The position numbers and the translations under genes were made by a program. This document shows, one piece after another, positions 34,901 through 44,319 of a stretch of DNA of 64,000 bases. The notes below the pieces were generated by a model. It searched no databases. It was not told where the DNA came from and saw only the letters and a program-made list of their open reading frames with translations. The DNA lies in assembly GCF_000708675.1 (NCBI RefSeq), contig NZ_JELR01000001.1:1116001-1180000 (forward strand), in the 5' to 3' direction. This DNA is from Microbulbifer sp. HZ11 (GTDB taxonomy: Bacteria > Pseudomonadota > Gammaproteobacteria > Pseudomonadales > Cellvibrionaceae). How positions within the stretch are numbered: position 1 is the first letter of the stretch; every line of letters begins with the position of its first letter.

Positions 34901-35932
34901 TCAGTCTTCCGCGCCGCAGGCGACCAGCGCTTTCATGCCGGATGGGTTGCCATCCATGGACGCAAAGGCACTGCCGATATCGTTCAGCTGCGCCACCTTG
35001 CTGATGAAAGGCACCAGATCGATTTTTCCACTGGCAACCATAGCGATGGCCTGCTCAAAATCCTGCGCTTCATAAACGCGGGCACCAACCAGCTCCAGCT
35101 CGCGCCAAAAAAACTTGAACAAATCCAGTTGCGGCTTCTGGGAATGAATCGCCACCATACAGATGCGACCGCGCACCGCCGCGATCTCGGTCATGGCATC
35201 CACCGCCGGCTGCACCCCGGAAACCTCAAACACCACATCGGCACCTTTGCCGCGGGTCCAGTCTTCTACAGCCGCCTTCAAGTCCTGCTCAATTGGGTTC
35301 ACCGCCAGGGCACCGGTTTTTTCCGCAAAGGCGCGACGCTCGGGGCTCGGCTCCGAGATCATTACCTCGGCGCCAATACCGAGCGCGACCTGGGCAACCA
35401 GCTGACCGATTGGGCCACCGCCGAGAATCACGGCTTTCTCGCCAGCCTTAAGACGCGCGCGGGCAATATCGTGACAGGCCACGGCCAAGGGTTCGATCAA
35501 TGCGCCCTGCTTCAGGGACACATTTTCCGGCAGCTTGTGCAGAGTGCGGGCTTTCACATTCCAGTAGCTCTGAAATGCCCCCACAGAATCGATGCCCATA
35601 AATTTCAGGTTGTGGCAGATATGGCTGTGGCCGTTATCGCAGGCCGGGCAATCGCCGCAGTAATCCAGCGGGCGCACCACGACACGCTCGCCCACGGTAT
35701 AGCCTTTTACATTTTCACCAACTGCATCCACCACACCCGACATTTCGTGGCCTACAACCTGCGGCGGCTGCACACGCTGATCCATCACACCATGGTAGAT
35801 ATGCATATCGGTGCCGCAGATCCCCACGTAACCCACCTTCAGGCGCACCTCATCCGCAGCGGGTGCCTCACAGCGCCCCTCGACAACTTCAAAGGATTTG
35901 TTACCAACATACTGAGCAGCTTGAGCTTGCAT
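34901..35932 (-). CDS. Zinc-dependent medium-chain dehydrogenase, candidate 2-keto-3-deoxy-L-galactonate 5-dehydrogenase
   Basis: A 343-residue zinc alcohol/sorbitol dehydrogenase-type enzyme. GICGTDMHIYHG and GHEMSG supply the catalytic zinc ligands, CGDCPACDNGHSHIC the structural zinc cysteines, and ILGGGPIGQLVAQVAL the NAD-binding fold. It resembles L-threonine and sugar-acid dehydrogenases such as LgoD. The start at 35932 is chosen because AGGTG lies 6 bases upstream; GTG and ATG codons up to 35941 are alternatives. It follows the cycloisomerase after 12 bases. Confidence 0.87.
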   Translation of the reverse strand: MQAQAAQYVGNKSFEVVEGRCEAPAADEVRLKVGYVGICGTDMHIYHGVMDQRVQPPQVVGHEMSGVVDAVGENVKGYTVGERVVVRPLDYCGDCPACDNGHSHICHNLKFMGIDSVGAFQSYWNVKARTLHKLPENVSLKQGALIEPLAVACHDIARARLKAGEKAVILGGGPIGQLVAQVALGIGAEVMISEPSPERRAFAEKTGALAVNPIEQDLKAAVEDWTRGKGADVVFEVSGVQPAVDAMTEIAAVRGRICMVAIHSQKPQLDLFKFFWRELELVGARVYEAQDFEQAIAMVASGKIDLVPFISKVAQLNDIGSAFASMDGNPSGMKALVACGAED

Positions 35933-35944
35933 GAACATCACCTG

Positions 35945-37084
35945 TTAAGATTGCTTGACCAGATGCGGTCGCAGCAGAGTTTCATCAAAGGTCACCCCGG
36001 TGCCCGGCTCGTTGGAGGCAACGGCGCGGCCGTTTTCCAGCACGATCGGACGGGTGGTGTATTCGTCGATAGGGAAGGAATGGACTTCCAGATAGCCCGC
36101 ATGGGGCTGGCTCGCCATCAGGGATACATGCAGCTCGTGCATACCGTGGCTGCACACTGGCAGGTTGTGTGCGTAGGCCAGCTCTGCCACTTTCAGCCAG
36201 CCGGTAATACCGCCGATATTGGAAGCGTCCGGCTGCAAGAAACCGAGTTTGGCCTGCGCAATGGCATAGGTGAACTCGTGCACTGTGTGCAGGTTTTCGC
36301 CCATGGCCAGTGGAATATTGATGGCATCAGCAATACGGCCGTAACCCAGATAATCGTCGGGAATGGTGGGCTCTTCGAACCAGGTAATATCGCAGTGATC
36401 AATGGCGCGACCAAAGCGCACCGCCTGTTCGATGGTCATGGAGTAGTTGGCGTCCACCATAAAGGTGACATCGTCACCGATCAGCTTTCGCACCGCTTCC
36501 ACGCGCGCCACGTCTTCCCGATAGTCTTCCTTACCCACCTTGATCTTCACGGCATTAAAGCCGCGGGCCAGGTAGCTGGAAATGTTGTCCAGCAATTTGG
36601 GCTCGGAGAAATTCAGGTCGATACCGCCGGCATAACACTTGCTGGAATTGCCGGCACCACCAGCCACCTTCCACAGGGGCAGGCCCAGACGTTTGCACCG
36701 GAGATCCCACAGAGCAATATCCACCGCAGACAGCGCAAAGCTCAGCAGGCCACCGCGGCCCACATAATGCAGATGGGTTTGAATTCCCTCCCAGATGGCA
36801 AAGATATCCGACGCATCGCGACCTTCCAGCAGCGGCTGAATATCGTCCTGTAACAGGGAGTAGATGGCGCGACCACCGCGACCACCGGTGTAGGTATAGC
36901 CAACGCCTTCCAGTCCATCCTGACAGCGCACGCGGAACACCAGCACCTCAAAATGAGTGTGGTCACCGTGGCGCGCATCGGTGAGCACTTCCGCCAGAGG
37001 AACCTGGTAATACTCAACCTTGGTGGCGGCGATGGTGCTCGAAGACAGCAGCTCTGTAGCCTGCTCTTGTACTTCCATCAACAT
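35945..37084 (-). CDS. Enolase-superfamily protein, candidate 3,6-anhydro-L-galactonate cycloisomerase
   Basis: A 379-residue member of the mandelate racemase subgroup. The base lysine is in [10 protein letters not shown] (about residue 180), metal ligands in VDANYS, FEEPT and GENLHT, and the histidine in [10 protein letters not shown] (about residue 315). It is not a canonical galactonate dehydratase, and its place with an aldehyde dehydrogenase in an agarose locus matches the cycloisomerase that opens 3,6-anhydro-L-galactonate to 2-keto-3-deoxygalactonate. It is the first gene of the operon running to 32639. The start at 37084 is chosen by domain length; 37120 is also open. Confidence 0.85.
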   Translation of the reverse strand: MLMEVQEQATELLSSSTIAATKVEYYQVPLAEVLTDARHGDHTHFEVLVFRVRCQDGLEGVGYTYTGGRGGRAIYSLLQDDIQPLLEGRDASDIFAIWEGIQTHLHYVGRGGLLSFALSAVDIALWDLRCKRLGLPLWKVAGGAGNSSKCYAGGIDLNFSEPKLLDNISSYLARGFNAVKIKVGKEDYREDVARVEAVRKLIGDDVTFMVDANYSMTIEQAVRFGRAIDHCDITWFEEPTIPDDYLGYGRIADAINIPLAMGENLHTVHEFTYAIAQAKLGFLQPDASNIGGITGWLKVAELAYAHNLPVCSHGMHELHVSLMASQPHAGYLEVHSFPIDEYTTRPIVLENGRAVASNEPGTGVTFDETLLRPHLVKQS

Positions 37085-37158
37085 GGAGGAACCCCAAAAT
37101 CCGTGATTTTTTATAAGCACAACGTTTATTCACTGATTAGACTTCAATCAATGGAACC

Positions 37159-37186
37159 ATTGTATATTGTTAACAATTAACATCAA
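37159..37186 (-). promoter_or_regulatory. Promoter of the anhydrogalactose operon with the operator between -35 and -10
   Basis: On the minus strand TTGATG (37186-37181) and TACAAT (37164-37159) are 16 bases apart. The palindrome ATTGTTAACAAT (37166-37177) fills the spacer, an ideal position for repression. The -35 box overlaps the stop codon of the upstream GH50 gene. Confidence 0.65.
37166..37177. promoter_or_regulatory. Operator-like palindrome ATTGTTAACAAT (site 2)
   Basis: A perfect 12-bp palindrome identical to site 1. It is 82 bases before the cycloisomerase ATG and lies within the core promoter. Confidence 0.7.
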
Positions 37187-39492
37187 TCATTTTTTTGCCC
37201 GTAGCGGCGCGAATACAGCTCCCGGTTCAGAGCCTGGGCCGCAGCTACCAGCGGCCCATAGGGCTCGTCCGCTACGGTGACAAAGCCGACGTTGTAGTTT
37301 TCCCCATCCCAGGCGCGGCCGGAGGCTGGTGAATCGATGTACTGGAACCACTGGGCACCCACAAACCAGGGGTTGTCGATGATGGTGTGCATATAGCCGC
37401 GGAACATTTCGCCGCGCTCTTGCTGGCTCTCTGCGGATACCAGGCCCGCGTGGAAGCTGCCGGAGTCCGTCGCACCCATATGGAATTCACCGATGATGGA
37501 GGGCTTGTCGATTTCCGCGAGGAATTCCCAGTTATCTGCCGCCAGCCCCTCGGTGTAGAGGTTGTAGCTCACCACATCCACATGGGCAGCAGCCCCGCGC
37601 ACCACCTCTGGTGTCATTCCCCAATCCGCAAAGCGGGCGCCGAGAAAAAGGTGGTCAGGCATAACATCGGCCAGCTCGCGCTGCACCACGGAGAAGAATC
37701 GGGCAGAAAGGGATTCCAGCAGCAGAGAGAAGTCCTCCCGCAACTGCCCCTCAATTTTGGGTTCACCGCCAGCTCCTTGAGAGAGCGAAAAGCCTGCGGC
37801 AAACGCTTCCCAGGAAGGAATAGACCGGGAAGGAATAGAGGAGAACCAGGCGCGAGACAGCCCCTCCACACTGGAGTATTTGTTTTTCAGGATTTCGACA
37901 AACGCGGCCTTGGCGGGGCTCTCTGCGGCGTCACGCGTCAGAGTATGAATAATCAGGCCGTAGTGACCGGCGTCGGTTTTGGTGTTGCCCCAGCTCAGTT
38001 CGTTTTCAATGTACACGCCCATACACCAGGGATCGCCCCGCACTTCGGCAGCGACCTGTGTCACGGTGCGTTTTACGGAATTGACAAACTCCGGATCGAA
38101 CGGATCATGCAGTGGCCCCCAGTAATCGTTGCCACTGCTGACGCGCTTGTGCTCGCCGCGAATCCAACCATTGGCCACATAAGCAACCTTACGGTTGTCG
38201 TATAGCGATGGATCGGCCCAGTTACCCAGGGTAGTAAATCCCCAGTTCAACTGGCGGTCAACGGTTACCTCACGCCAGCGCTGCAGATAATCCGGTCCAT
38301 ATTTCCGCTGCAGATTTGCCCGATAAAAACTGTATCCCTGCCCTTTCTCTACCGGCCCCATATGCACCACGGGACGATAAAAATAGTGGGCAGCGAGCGG
38401 ATCGTCTTTTTCCGGCAACCACTGAAACAGGTCCCGGCGCAGCTCTGATGCTATTGTCTCTCCCCGCCCTGTGTCCGGATCCGCAAAATCCACACCGGTC
38501 ATGGTGACGGTGTTGTCCATACGCATATTGTCGACGCCAGTGGCGAAAAACAGGTAACCCTCCGGGTCAATCAGCGCCCACTGCCCATCGATTTTTTGGG
38601 TCCGAAAATAGCCGGTGGATTCATAGCGCGGCCCCTCCGCCCAGCCACCAAAACGGGAACGATCCGGAAAGTTCGAAGACTCAGAAAATGCTTCTGCCTC
38701 ACGCTGCGCACTTGCACGTAGCTCGTCATCGCTATGAATCTTTTCCGGGTAGTCCTGAGGTGCATACTGCCCGTACCGATCGAAGATTTTCTGCAGCTTT
38801 TGCGGCTGGAAATCGCCGTTGGATGTCAGCGCGATATCCTCAAACACCAGGGCCCGGTCACTGAGGATACTCTTCATATTGAGCTCGATGCGGCGAATAT
38901 TCGCCAGATCCAGCGACTTGCTGCCCCACATCCAGGTCATTGCCGTCGCCGCGTTGTCGTAGAGTGCCGGCGCATCCCGCATACCGGTATCCAGGGCAAG
39001 TGCCGGGCCATTCAGATCGAAATAATAAGTACCGGTCCCGCCTGCGGGCACATTGAACGAGCGCGTACCATAAGTCTCGTCATCGTAGACCGACACAAAC
39101 AACTGCGCCGAGTGGTCCCCGGGATTGGTTACTTTCAGGGACAGACCGATATTCTCCCCGGCACCACTCCAGTCCCAGCCAGAATCCGGGGCAAGGTCCA
39201 GTCGCGGCTCATAGGTGTTTTTGTAGAAAACCGCGTGCAACGGGGAGATTCCGGTGTCCACCGGCAGTCGGGAAAGCGACACTCCGTGCCCTTCCACACC
39301 TGCGGGAATCCCACGGCCACCAGTCAATAAAGCCGGCGGGTATTCGTGCTCGTTGCCCGGACCCGCAACTACTGCGCCTTCATCGCCTGGCTGACCGCAG
39401 GCAGACAGCAGCACAGGAGCCACGGAAAGCCACAGTATTCCGAAACGAAGTTGCTTCAACACACATTGAACTGAGGACAAAGAGATCGACAT
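37183..39492 (-). CDS. GH50 beta-agarase, lipoprotein (first copy)
   Basis: A 769-residue GH50 enzyme; family members mainly release neoagarobiose from agarose or oligosaccharides in exo fashion. The N-terminus ends in a lipobox (PVLLSAC, cysteine about residue 32), so it is anchored to a membrane. After a carbohydrate-binding-like beta domain (residues 90-230) comes the TIM barrel: the acid/base glutamate is in YIENELSWG (about 497) and the nucleophile in IIGEFHMG (about 667). The ATG at 39492 is used; the frame has a TTG 6 codons earlier. An operator-like palindrome lies 49 bases upstream. It is clearly paralogous to the second copy. Confidence 0.93.
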   Translation of the reverse strand: MSISLSSVQCVLKQLRFGILWLSVAPVLLSACGQPGDEGAVVAGPGNEHEYPPALLTGGRGIPAGVEGHGVSLSRLPVDTGISPLHAVFYKNTYEPRLDLAPDSGWDWSGAGENIGLSLKVTNPGDHSAQLFVSVYDDETYGTRSFNVPAGGTGTYYFDLNGPALALDTGMRDAPALYDNAATAMTWMWGSKSLDLANIRRIELNMKSILSDRALVFEDIALTSNGDFQPQKLQKIFDRYGQYAPQDYPEKIHSDDELRASAQREAEAFSESSNFPDRSRFGGWAEGPRYESTGYFRTQKIDGQWALIDPEGYLFFATGVDNMRMDNTVTMTGVDFADPDTGRGETIASELRRDLFQWLPEKDDPLAAHYFYRPVVHMGPVEKGQGYSFYRANLQRKYGPDYLQRWREVTVDRQLNWGFTTLGNWADPSLYDNRKVAYVANGWIRGEHKRVSSGNDYWGPLHDPFDPEFVNSVKRTVTQVAAEVRGDPWCMGVYIENELSWGNTKTDAGHYGLIIHTLTRDAAESPAKAAFVEILKNKYSSVEGLSRAWFSSIPSRSIPSWEAFAAGFSLSQGAGGEPKIEGQLREDFSLLLESLSARFFSVVQRELADVMPDHLFLGARFADWGMTPEVVRGAAAHVDVVSYNLYTEGLAADNWEFLAEIDKPSIIGEFHMGATDSGSFHAGLVSAESQQERGEMFRGYMHTIIDNPWFVGAQWFQYIDSPASGRAWDGENYNVGFVTVADEPYGPLVAAAQALNRELYSRRYGQKND

Positions 39493-39525
39493 TGAGCTAA
39501 CCGGGACCAAAAGATCGTTATTCTA

Positions 39526-39552
39526 TTTTATTAACAATATTTTGTTAACAAT
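39526..39552. promoter_or_regulatory. Operator-like palindrome TTGTTAACAA (site 3) with an adjacent half-site
   Basis: The core TTGTTAACAA is at 39542-39551. A second, imperfect copy (ATTAACAAT) lies directly beside it at 39530-39538, making a tandem arrangement not seen at the other sites. It is 49 bases before the first GH50 gene. Confidence 0.65.
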
Positions 39553-39620
39553 CTACAGTCATCCAGGCTCAATGTAAACGTTTCTATGTCCCTTGAGGGA
39601 CTTAAACCCTTGTTTTACCG

Positions 39621-39660
39621 ATAAAAAAAGCGCGATGCCCTCTCGGACACCGCGCTTTTC
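39621..39660 (-). terminator. Terminator of the second GH50 gene
   Basis: Stem AAAAGCGCG/CGCGCTTTT with a 16-base loop that can pair further, followed on the minus strand by Ts. It is about 200 bases past the stop at 39858; the element at 39716-39828 lies between. Confidence 0.8.
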
Positions 39661-39715
39661 TCCGTCGCCCTGTTTTTGGCGCAGGTACGTTTGAACTACC
39701 TATCTATTCAAGCAG

Positions 39716-39828
39716 GCGTCGATGCCGGGTAGGGCTTTCCAGGACCTTCCGCGAGAGAGACCCGTGGAAGAGCCCCCATGGATGGGTTCACGGCGTGTCC
39801 TGGGAAGCCCTACCCGGCAGCGTCGCCG
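39716..39828. repeat. Inverted-repeat element between a GH50 gene and its terminator
   Basis: Arms of 23 bases (39723-39745 and 39797-39819) pair with one mismatch; a weaker match extends outward to about 113 bp in total. The centre holds ACCCGTGGAAGAGCCCCCAT, then GGATGG and a second small hairpin. The core type (GGGGGCTCT.. on the other strand) resembles that of the 5485 and 32311 elements, but the arms differ. Confidence 0.75.
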
Positions 39829-39857
39829 CCACCGAACTTTCTACAGCGCTCGAAAAA

Positions 39858-42281
39858 TCACTCGACAGGCTTCACATCGCCAAAGCGGCGCTCGTACAGA
39901 TCCTCATGGACTTCCTTGGCCGCCTTGACCAGCTCCACGTAGGGAACATCCGCTACCGACACAAACCCATTCGCGTAGTTCTCGCCGTCATAGGCGCGGC
40001 CAGTAATTGGGGAGTCCATGTACTGGAACATATGCACACCCACAAACCAGGGGTTGTCGATAAACGAGTGCATATAGTTCTTGAACATACGGCCGCGGTC
40101 TTTCTGGTCCGCAGAGATTACGATCCCCGGGTGGAAGTGGCCCTGATCGTCCGAGCCGAAGCTGAACTCACCAATCAGGCTCGGCTTGTCGATCTCTGCC
40201 AGGAACTCCCACTTGGATGGCACCAGCCCCTCCTCGTAGAGGTTATAGCTGATGATATCCACGTTCTTGCCCGCCGCCTTCACAATCTCCGGAGGCATAC
40301 CCCAGCTTGGCAGACGGGAGCCGAGATACAGGTGATTCGGCATCACCGACTTCATCGCCTTGCGAATAGTGCCGAAGTACTGATTGCCGTATTCAAACAG
40401 CAGAGTCGCGTAATCTTCGCGCTGCGCATCGGTCGTGAGGCTCGAGTCCATGCCCTTCTCAAAGGCTTCCCAGGACTTCACCTCTTTGTTCCAGGCCTTA
40501 TTCAAGGCTTCTATGGTGCCGTACTTCTCTCGCAATACCTTGGTGAAGGCACCCTTGGCTGGGGTGTCTGCTGCATCCCGTGTCAGCGTATTGATCACGA
40601 TACCGTAGTGAAGTTCGTCGCTTTCCAGTCGACCAAAACTCTGCTCGTTGTCAAAAAACACCCCCATACACCAGGGACTGTTTTCAACCTGCTCGCTGAC
40701 CGACTTTGCCGCCACTACCGAGCGCTGATAGAAACGAGGGTCGTAGGGATCAGGTACCGGATGCCAGAAATCGAAACCGCTACTGAGAGTACCGAACTCA
40801 CCAATAATGTCCGCGAAAGCGACATACGGAATCCGCTCCTGCTCATAAAAGGGTTCCGCGGCCCAGTTGCCCAACGAAGTGAACCCCCAGTCCAGCATGC
40901 GGTCGACAGTGACCTTCTGCCAAGTATCCAGATAGGATTCCGGATATGTCTCGCCATAGCGACGCTCCAGGTTGGCACTGTAGAAACTGAACGTCTCACC
41001 GTGCTTGAGCGGCCCCGATTGTGTCTCACGCCGGTAGCCGTAGTGATTCCCCAGTTCATCATCATAACCGGGCAGCCAGTTAAACATTTTCGCGCGGGTT
41101 TCCGATACCAGCGTACGGGTCGCCCAGGCTGCCTTATCTACTCGGTTCAGGGGCTGATCGTCTTCCGCAATCACCTCGTCGGCGCTGCGCTTCGGGATCA
41201 ATTTCTGGTCGTAATCGTAACCGGTGATGGTGGAAGAATTGGACAGACGGATGATGTCGATACCGGTGGAGAAATACAGATATCCTTCCGGGTCGACGAT
41301 AGCCCACTTACCGTTGAATTTCTCGGTGCGGAAATAGCCGGTGGCTTCCAATTGGGGGCCACTCTTCCAGCCACTGAATTTGGAGCGGTCGGCGTTGGGT
41401 TTACCAGACAGGCTGGCCAGCTCTTCCTCAACCACTTTTTTCAGTTCTTCATCGGAGTGGATCTTGCCTTCATAATCCACCTTGGCGTTCTGACCATATT
41501 TGTCCAGCAGCCCGGTAAGGAAGTTTTCATCCATCGGAGGATTGGCCCGCAGACGCAGGTTATCAATGGTGTACTGGCGATCGCTCAGGCTGCCATCGGT
41601 GCCGAAGGAAATCTGGGTAATGCCAGACAGATCCAGCAGTTTTTTACCCCAGAAGGAGTGCAGCATAATGTCATCAGACTGCCAGGTGGGCGGGTTGGAA
41701 CGCAGGCCAGAGGCGAAGTTGAATTCATTCTGGGCGGCAGCCTCAGGGTCTTCCTGATCGTGTCCGTGCAATTTCGCGTAGTAAGTACGCGACAGACCAT
41801 CCGCCGGCACTACCAGGCCGCGAGTATAGAAATCACCATTTTTATCGCCCATGGTGACATCGATCTGCACCGACTCTTCACCGTGGTTGGCCACATCAAA
41901 GGCAAGGTTAAAATCGGAATATTCGCTCCAATCCCAAGCCTCCGCCGGCTGAATGATCAAGCCGGCACTATTGTTATTTGCAAGATTGAGTTTGACCTGC
42001 AGCGCTTTACCGCCAGCACCGTCATCCACCAGATTGGCGGTGCCGTTATTGACCTGAACAGACGCAGGAATACCGCCCTGATCGAAGCCTTCCAGCAAGA
42101 AATCCTGAGCCAGCAGATTGGAATCGGACGCGGCGGCAACACTCGCCGCAGTCTCGTCGGCTTTCGGCTTAATACCCTTCTGCTCGCCGGAGCAGGCCGC
42201 CAGACCACCTAGGGTGGTGGCAGTGATCGCGAGGCTCAGCGCAGAGCGCATTAGGAGTTTGGAAAATCGCTTGGTGTCCAT
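39858..42281 (-). CDS. GH50 beta-agarase, lipoprotein (second copy)
   Basis: An 807-residue GH50 enzyme. The signal ends with a lipobox (LGGLAAC, cysteine about residue 30), followed by a low-complexity Ala/Ser linker, a beta-sandwich domain (residues 60-240) and the catalytic barrel with acid/base glutamate in FFDNEQSFG (about 547) and nucleophile in LIGEFSFG (about 704). It is the last gene of the operon that begins with the MFS transporter; the dehydratase ends 55 bases upstream. It shares many blocks with the first copy (SPWCMGV/DPWCMGV, YNLY.EGL, DNPWFVG.), so the two are an old duplication. Confidence 0.94.
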   Translation of the reverse strand: MDTKRFSKLLMRSALSLAITATTLGGLAACSGEQKGIKPKADETAASVAAASDSNLLAQDFLLEGFDQGGIPASVQVNNGTANLVDDGAGGKALQVKLNLANNNSAGLIIQPAEAWDWSEYSDFNLAFDVANHGEESVQIDVTMGDKNGDFYTRGLVVPADGLSRTYYAKLHGHDQEDPEAAAQNEFNFASGLRSNPPTWQSDDIMLHSFWGKKLLDLSGITQISFGTDGSLSDRQYTIDNLRLRANPPMDENFLTGLLDKYGQNAKVDYEGKIHSDEELKKVVEEELASLSGKPNADRSKFSGWKSGPQLEATGYFRTEKFNGKWAIVDPEGYLYFSTGIDIIRLSNSSTITGYDYDQKLIPKRSADEVIAEDDQPLNRVDKAAWATRTLVSETRAKMFNWLPGYDDELGNHYGYRRETQSGPLKHGETFSFYSANLERRYGETYPESYLDTWQKVTVDRMLDWGFTSLGNWAAEPFYEQERIPYVAFADIIGEFGTLSSGFDFWHPVPDPYDPRFYQRSVVAAKSVSEQVENSPWCMGVFFDNEQSFGRLESDELHYGIVINTLTRDAADTPAKGAFTKVLREKYGTIEALNKAWNKEVKSWEAFEKGMDSSLTTDAQREDYATLLFEYGNQYFGTIRKAMKSVMPNHLYLGSRLPSWGMPPEIVKAAGKNVDIISYNLYEEGLVPSKWEFLAEIDKPSLIGEFSFGSDDQGHFHPGIVISADQKDRGRMFKNYMHSFIDNPWFVGVHMFQYMDSPITGRAYDGENYANGFVSVADVPYVELVKAAKEVHEDLYERRFGDVKPVE

Positions 42282-42335
42282 CGTAGTACTCGTTTTAATT
42301 ATTGGTTGCCTGACGCAAATACTTGAAAGAATTTA

Positions 42336-43490
42336 TTACCAGTTGGTGTAACTGCCGTCTGGCTTGTACAGCCGCGGGGCTTCCCAGAATTTGAACGACT
42401 GCTCGGCAATCATTTCCTCATGCACATCAATACCGATGCCCGGCGCATCGCCCACCGGATATACCCGATTCACTTCTTTCGGGCGGTTGATGAAATATTT
42501 ATCGTGATCGGTTTTGTTGCTGTCGTAGGGCGCTATCTCACACCAGGAAAGATTCGGCACCGCCGCACACATCTGAATGGTCGCAGCGGTACACACCGGA
42601 CCCAGCGGGTCGTGGGGCATAATGTCGATGTAGTGGCTTTCCGCCATGGCCGCCACTTTCATCGCCTCGGTCAAACCACCCACGTTACACACGTCGATGC
42701 GGGCAAAGTTGGTGAGGTCGTTTTCGATATAGGGCATAAAGTCCCACTTGCTGGCGAACTCCTCACCGATGGCAAAGGGCACATTCACCAGTTTGCGCAG
42801 CCCCTGGTACGCGGTAACCGATTGATCGCGGATTGGCTCTTCGAGAAAATCGAGCACACCCTCACCCAGTTTCTGGCAAAAGCTGGCCGCTTCCGCGACA
42901 GTAAAACGGTGGTGATAGTCGATACCCAGCACCAACTCATCCCCCAGCTCCTGACGGATTTCCTTCAGACTGCCGGCTGCGGCAGCAATGGATTTGCGCA
43001 CGTCAAAAGTGGTGGGTTTGGTGGGCGAACCGTGTTCGCCGGTGGTTGCCCGGATCACTTCCCAGCCCTGCTCGCGCAGCGCGCGAAAGTCGTCCAGCAG
43101 CGCCTGCCCCATGGGTTTGGTGGAGGTAACGAACAGCGGAATCTCATTGCGCTGCTTGCCGCCAAGTAATTGATAGGTCGGCACGTTCAGCGCCTTACCG
43201 GCGATATCCCACAGGGCGATGTCGATAGCAGAAATGGCTGCGGTAAGCACCCGACCACCCTCGAAATACTGGCTGCGATACATCTCTTGCCACAGGGCAC
43301 CAATGTTGCGTGCATCGCGGCCAATCAAAAATTCTCGGAAATGTTTTACCGCACCGGCCACCGCCAGCTCGCGACTGGATAAGCCGGACTCCCCCCAGCC
43401 ATAGATTCCCTCATCGGTTTCCACCTTTACCAAACACAGATTGCGGTGCCCAACCCAGGCCGGATATACCTTGATGTCGCTAATCTTCAT
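42336..43490 (-). CDS. Enolase-superfamily dehydratase, candidate D-galactonate dehydratase
   Basis: A 384-residue protein of the galactonate/mannonate dehydratase-like group. LGIDYHHRF, DFLEEPIRDQ and FAIGEEFAS carry the metal ligands and IMPHDPLGPV the catalytic histidine; ISAIDIALWDIAGK is the superfamily block. Together with DgoK and DgoA it would convert galactonate to 2-keto-3-deoxygalactonate. Canonical DgoD signatures are close but not identical, so related sugar acids remain possible. It lies 13 bases after the SDR gene. Confidence 0.88.
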   Translation of the reverse strand: MKISDIKVYPAWVGHRNLCLVKVETDEGIYGWGESGLSSRELAVAGAVKHFREFLIGRDARNIGALWQEMYRSQYFEGGRVLTAAISAIDIALWDIAGKALNVPTYQLLGGKQRNEIPLFVTSTKPMGQALLDDFRALREQGWEVIRATTGEHGSPTKPTTFDVRKSIAAAAGSLKEIRQELGDELVLGIDYHHRFTVAEAASFCQKLGEGVLDFLEEPIRDQSVTAYQGLRKLVNVPFAIGEEFASKWDFMPYIENDLTNFARIDVCNVGGLTEAMKVAAMAESHYIDIMPHDPLGPVCTAATIQMCAAVPNLSWCEIAPYDSNKTDHDKYFINRPKEVNRVYPVGDAPGIGIDVHEEMIAEQSFKFWEAPRLYKPDGSYTNW

Positions 43491-43503
43491 ACTCGCATTC
43501 CGC

Positions 43504-44277
43504 TCATTTCAGATCGTCGGTGGGGCAGAGGCTAGCACTGAGGCCGTGGTCTGCGGTGATATTGGAGCCGGTCATGGCACCGGAACAGGGCGACAGCAGG
43601 AAGGCGGCGATATGGCCAACCTCCTCAACGGTGTTGTATTTGTTGTCCGCATGCATCTGGTCAAAAGACGCTGCCAGTGCCGGGTTTTCATCGGCGACTT
43701 TCGCCACCGCTTCGGTCTTGGTCAGCCCCGGACACAGGCTATTCACGCGAACGCCCTTTTTGCCCAGGCTCCAGGCCATGGCGCGGGTCATGGCAACAAT
43801 CGCACCCTTGGTAGCAGCATACATTTCGTAGCCCGCCACGCTGGCACCGGCGTGATTGGAAGCGATATTCACAATCGTCGCACCGGGCTGCATACGGCGC
43901 GCCGCCGCCTGACACAACAGGAATACCGAGCGCTGGTTCACTTCCCAAAGGCAGTCCAGCTTGTCCAGATCAAAGTCAAGAAAGTCCCCCTCGATGGTGA
44001 CACCCGCGTTATTCACCAGGCCATCGATGCGCCCGAACCTTTCGAAGACCTCGTCGATAAAGGGCGTGATGGCGGAAGCATCCCCCACATTCAGCGGAAA
44101 ATAGGCGCTGTCAAAACCGCGGTCGCGCAAGGTTTCCACCCGGTTACTCGCATCATTGATATCCGCCAGCACCACCCTGGCACCCGCCTCGGCACACACC
44201 TGTGCAATTCCCCAACCGATGCCCGCAGCGGCACCGGTGACGATAACAACCTTCTGATCCAGCAAGGCTTTAGACAT
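43504..44277 (-). CDS. Short-chain dehydrogenase, candidate D-galactose 1-dehydrogenase
   Basis: A 257-residue SDR. TGAAAGIGWGIAQV binds the nucleotide, NNAGVTIEGDFL follows, and YAATKG is the catalytic motif. SDR-type sugar dehydrogenases oxidise aldoses at C1, and the place between the MFS sugar transporter and a galactonate-type dehydratase makes galactose oxidation the simplest reading. No lactonase gene is present in the window; the lactone might open spontaneously. The substrate is inferred. Confidence 0.85.
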   Translation of the reverse strand: MSKALLDQKVVIVTGAAAGIGWGIAQVCAEAGARVVLADINDASNRVETLRDRGFDSAYFPLNVGDASAITPFIDEVFERFGRIDGLVNNAGVTIEGDFLDFDLDKLDCLWEVNQRSVFLLCQAAARRMQPGATIVNIASNHAGASVAGYEMYAATKGAIVAMTRAMAWSLGKKGVRVNSLCPGLTKTEAVAKVADENPALAASFDQMHADNKYNTVEEVGHIAAFLLSPCSGAMTGSNITADHGLSASLCPTDDLK

Positions 44278-44319
44278 GAAGACTTCTCACTTTCTTGAAC
44301 GGTCCACCGGTGCGCGCGC

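Noticed and set aside
34886-36853. A 655-codon open frame on the plus strand
   Set aside because: Antisense to the zinc dehydrogenase and cycloisomerase genes, which have intact motifs; no ribosome-binding site or recognisable domain.
39795-42212. An 805-codon open frame on the plus strand
   Set aside because: It is the exact antisense of the second GH50 gene, whose signal peptide and catalytic motifs are clear. Its translation has no domain and is an effect of GC-rich codon use.
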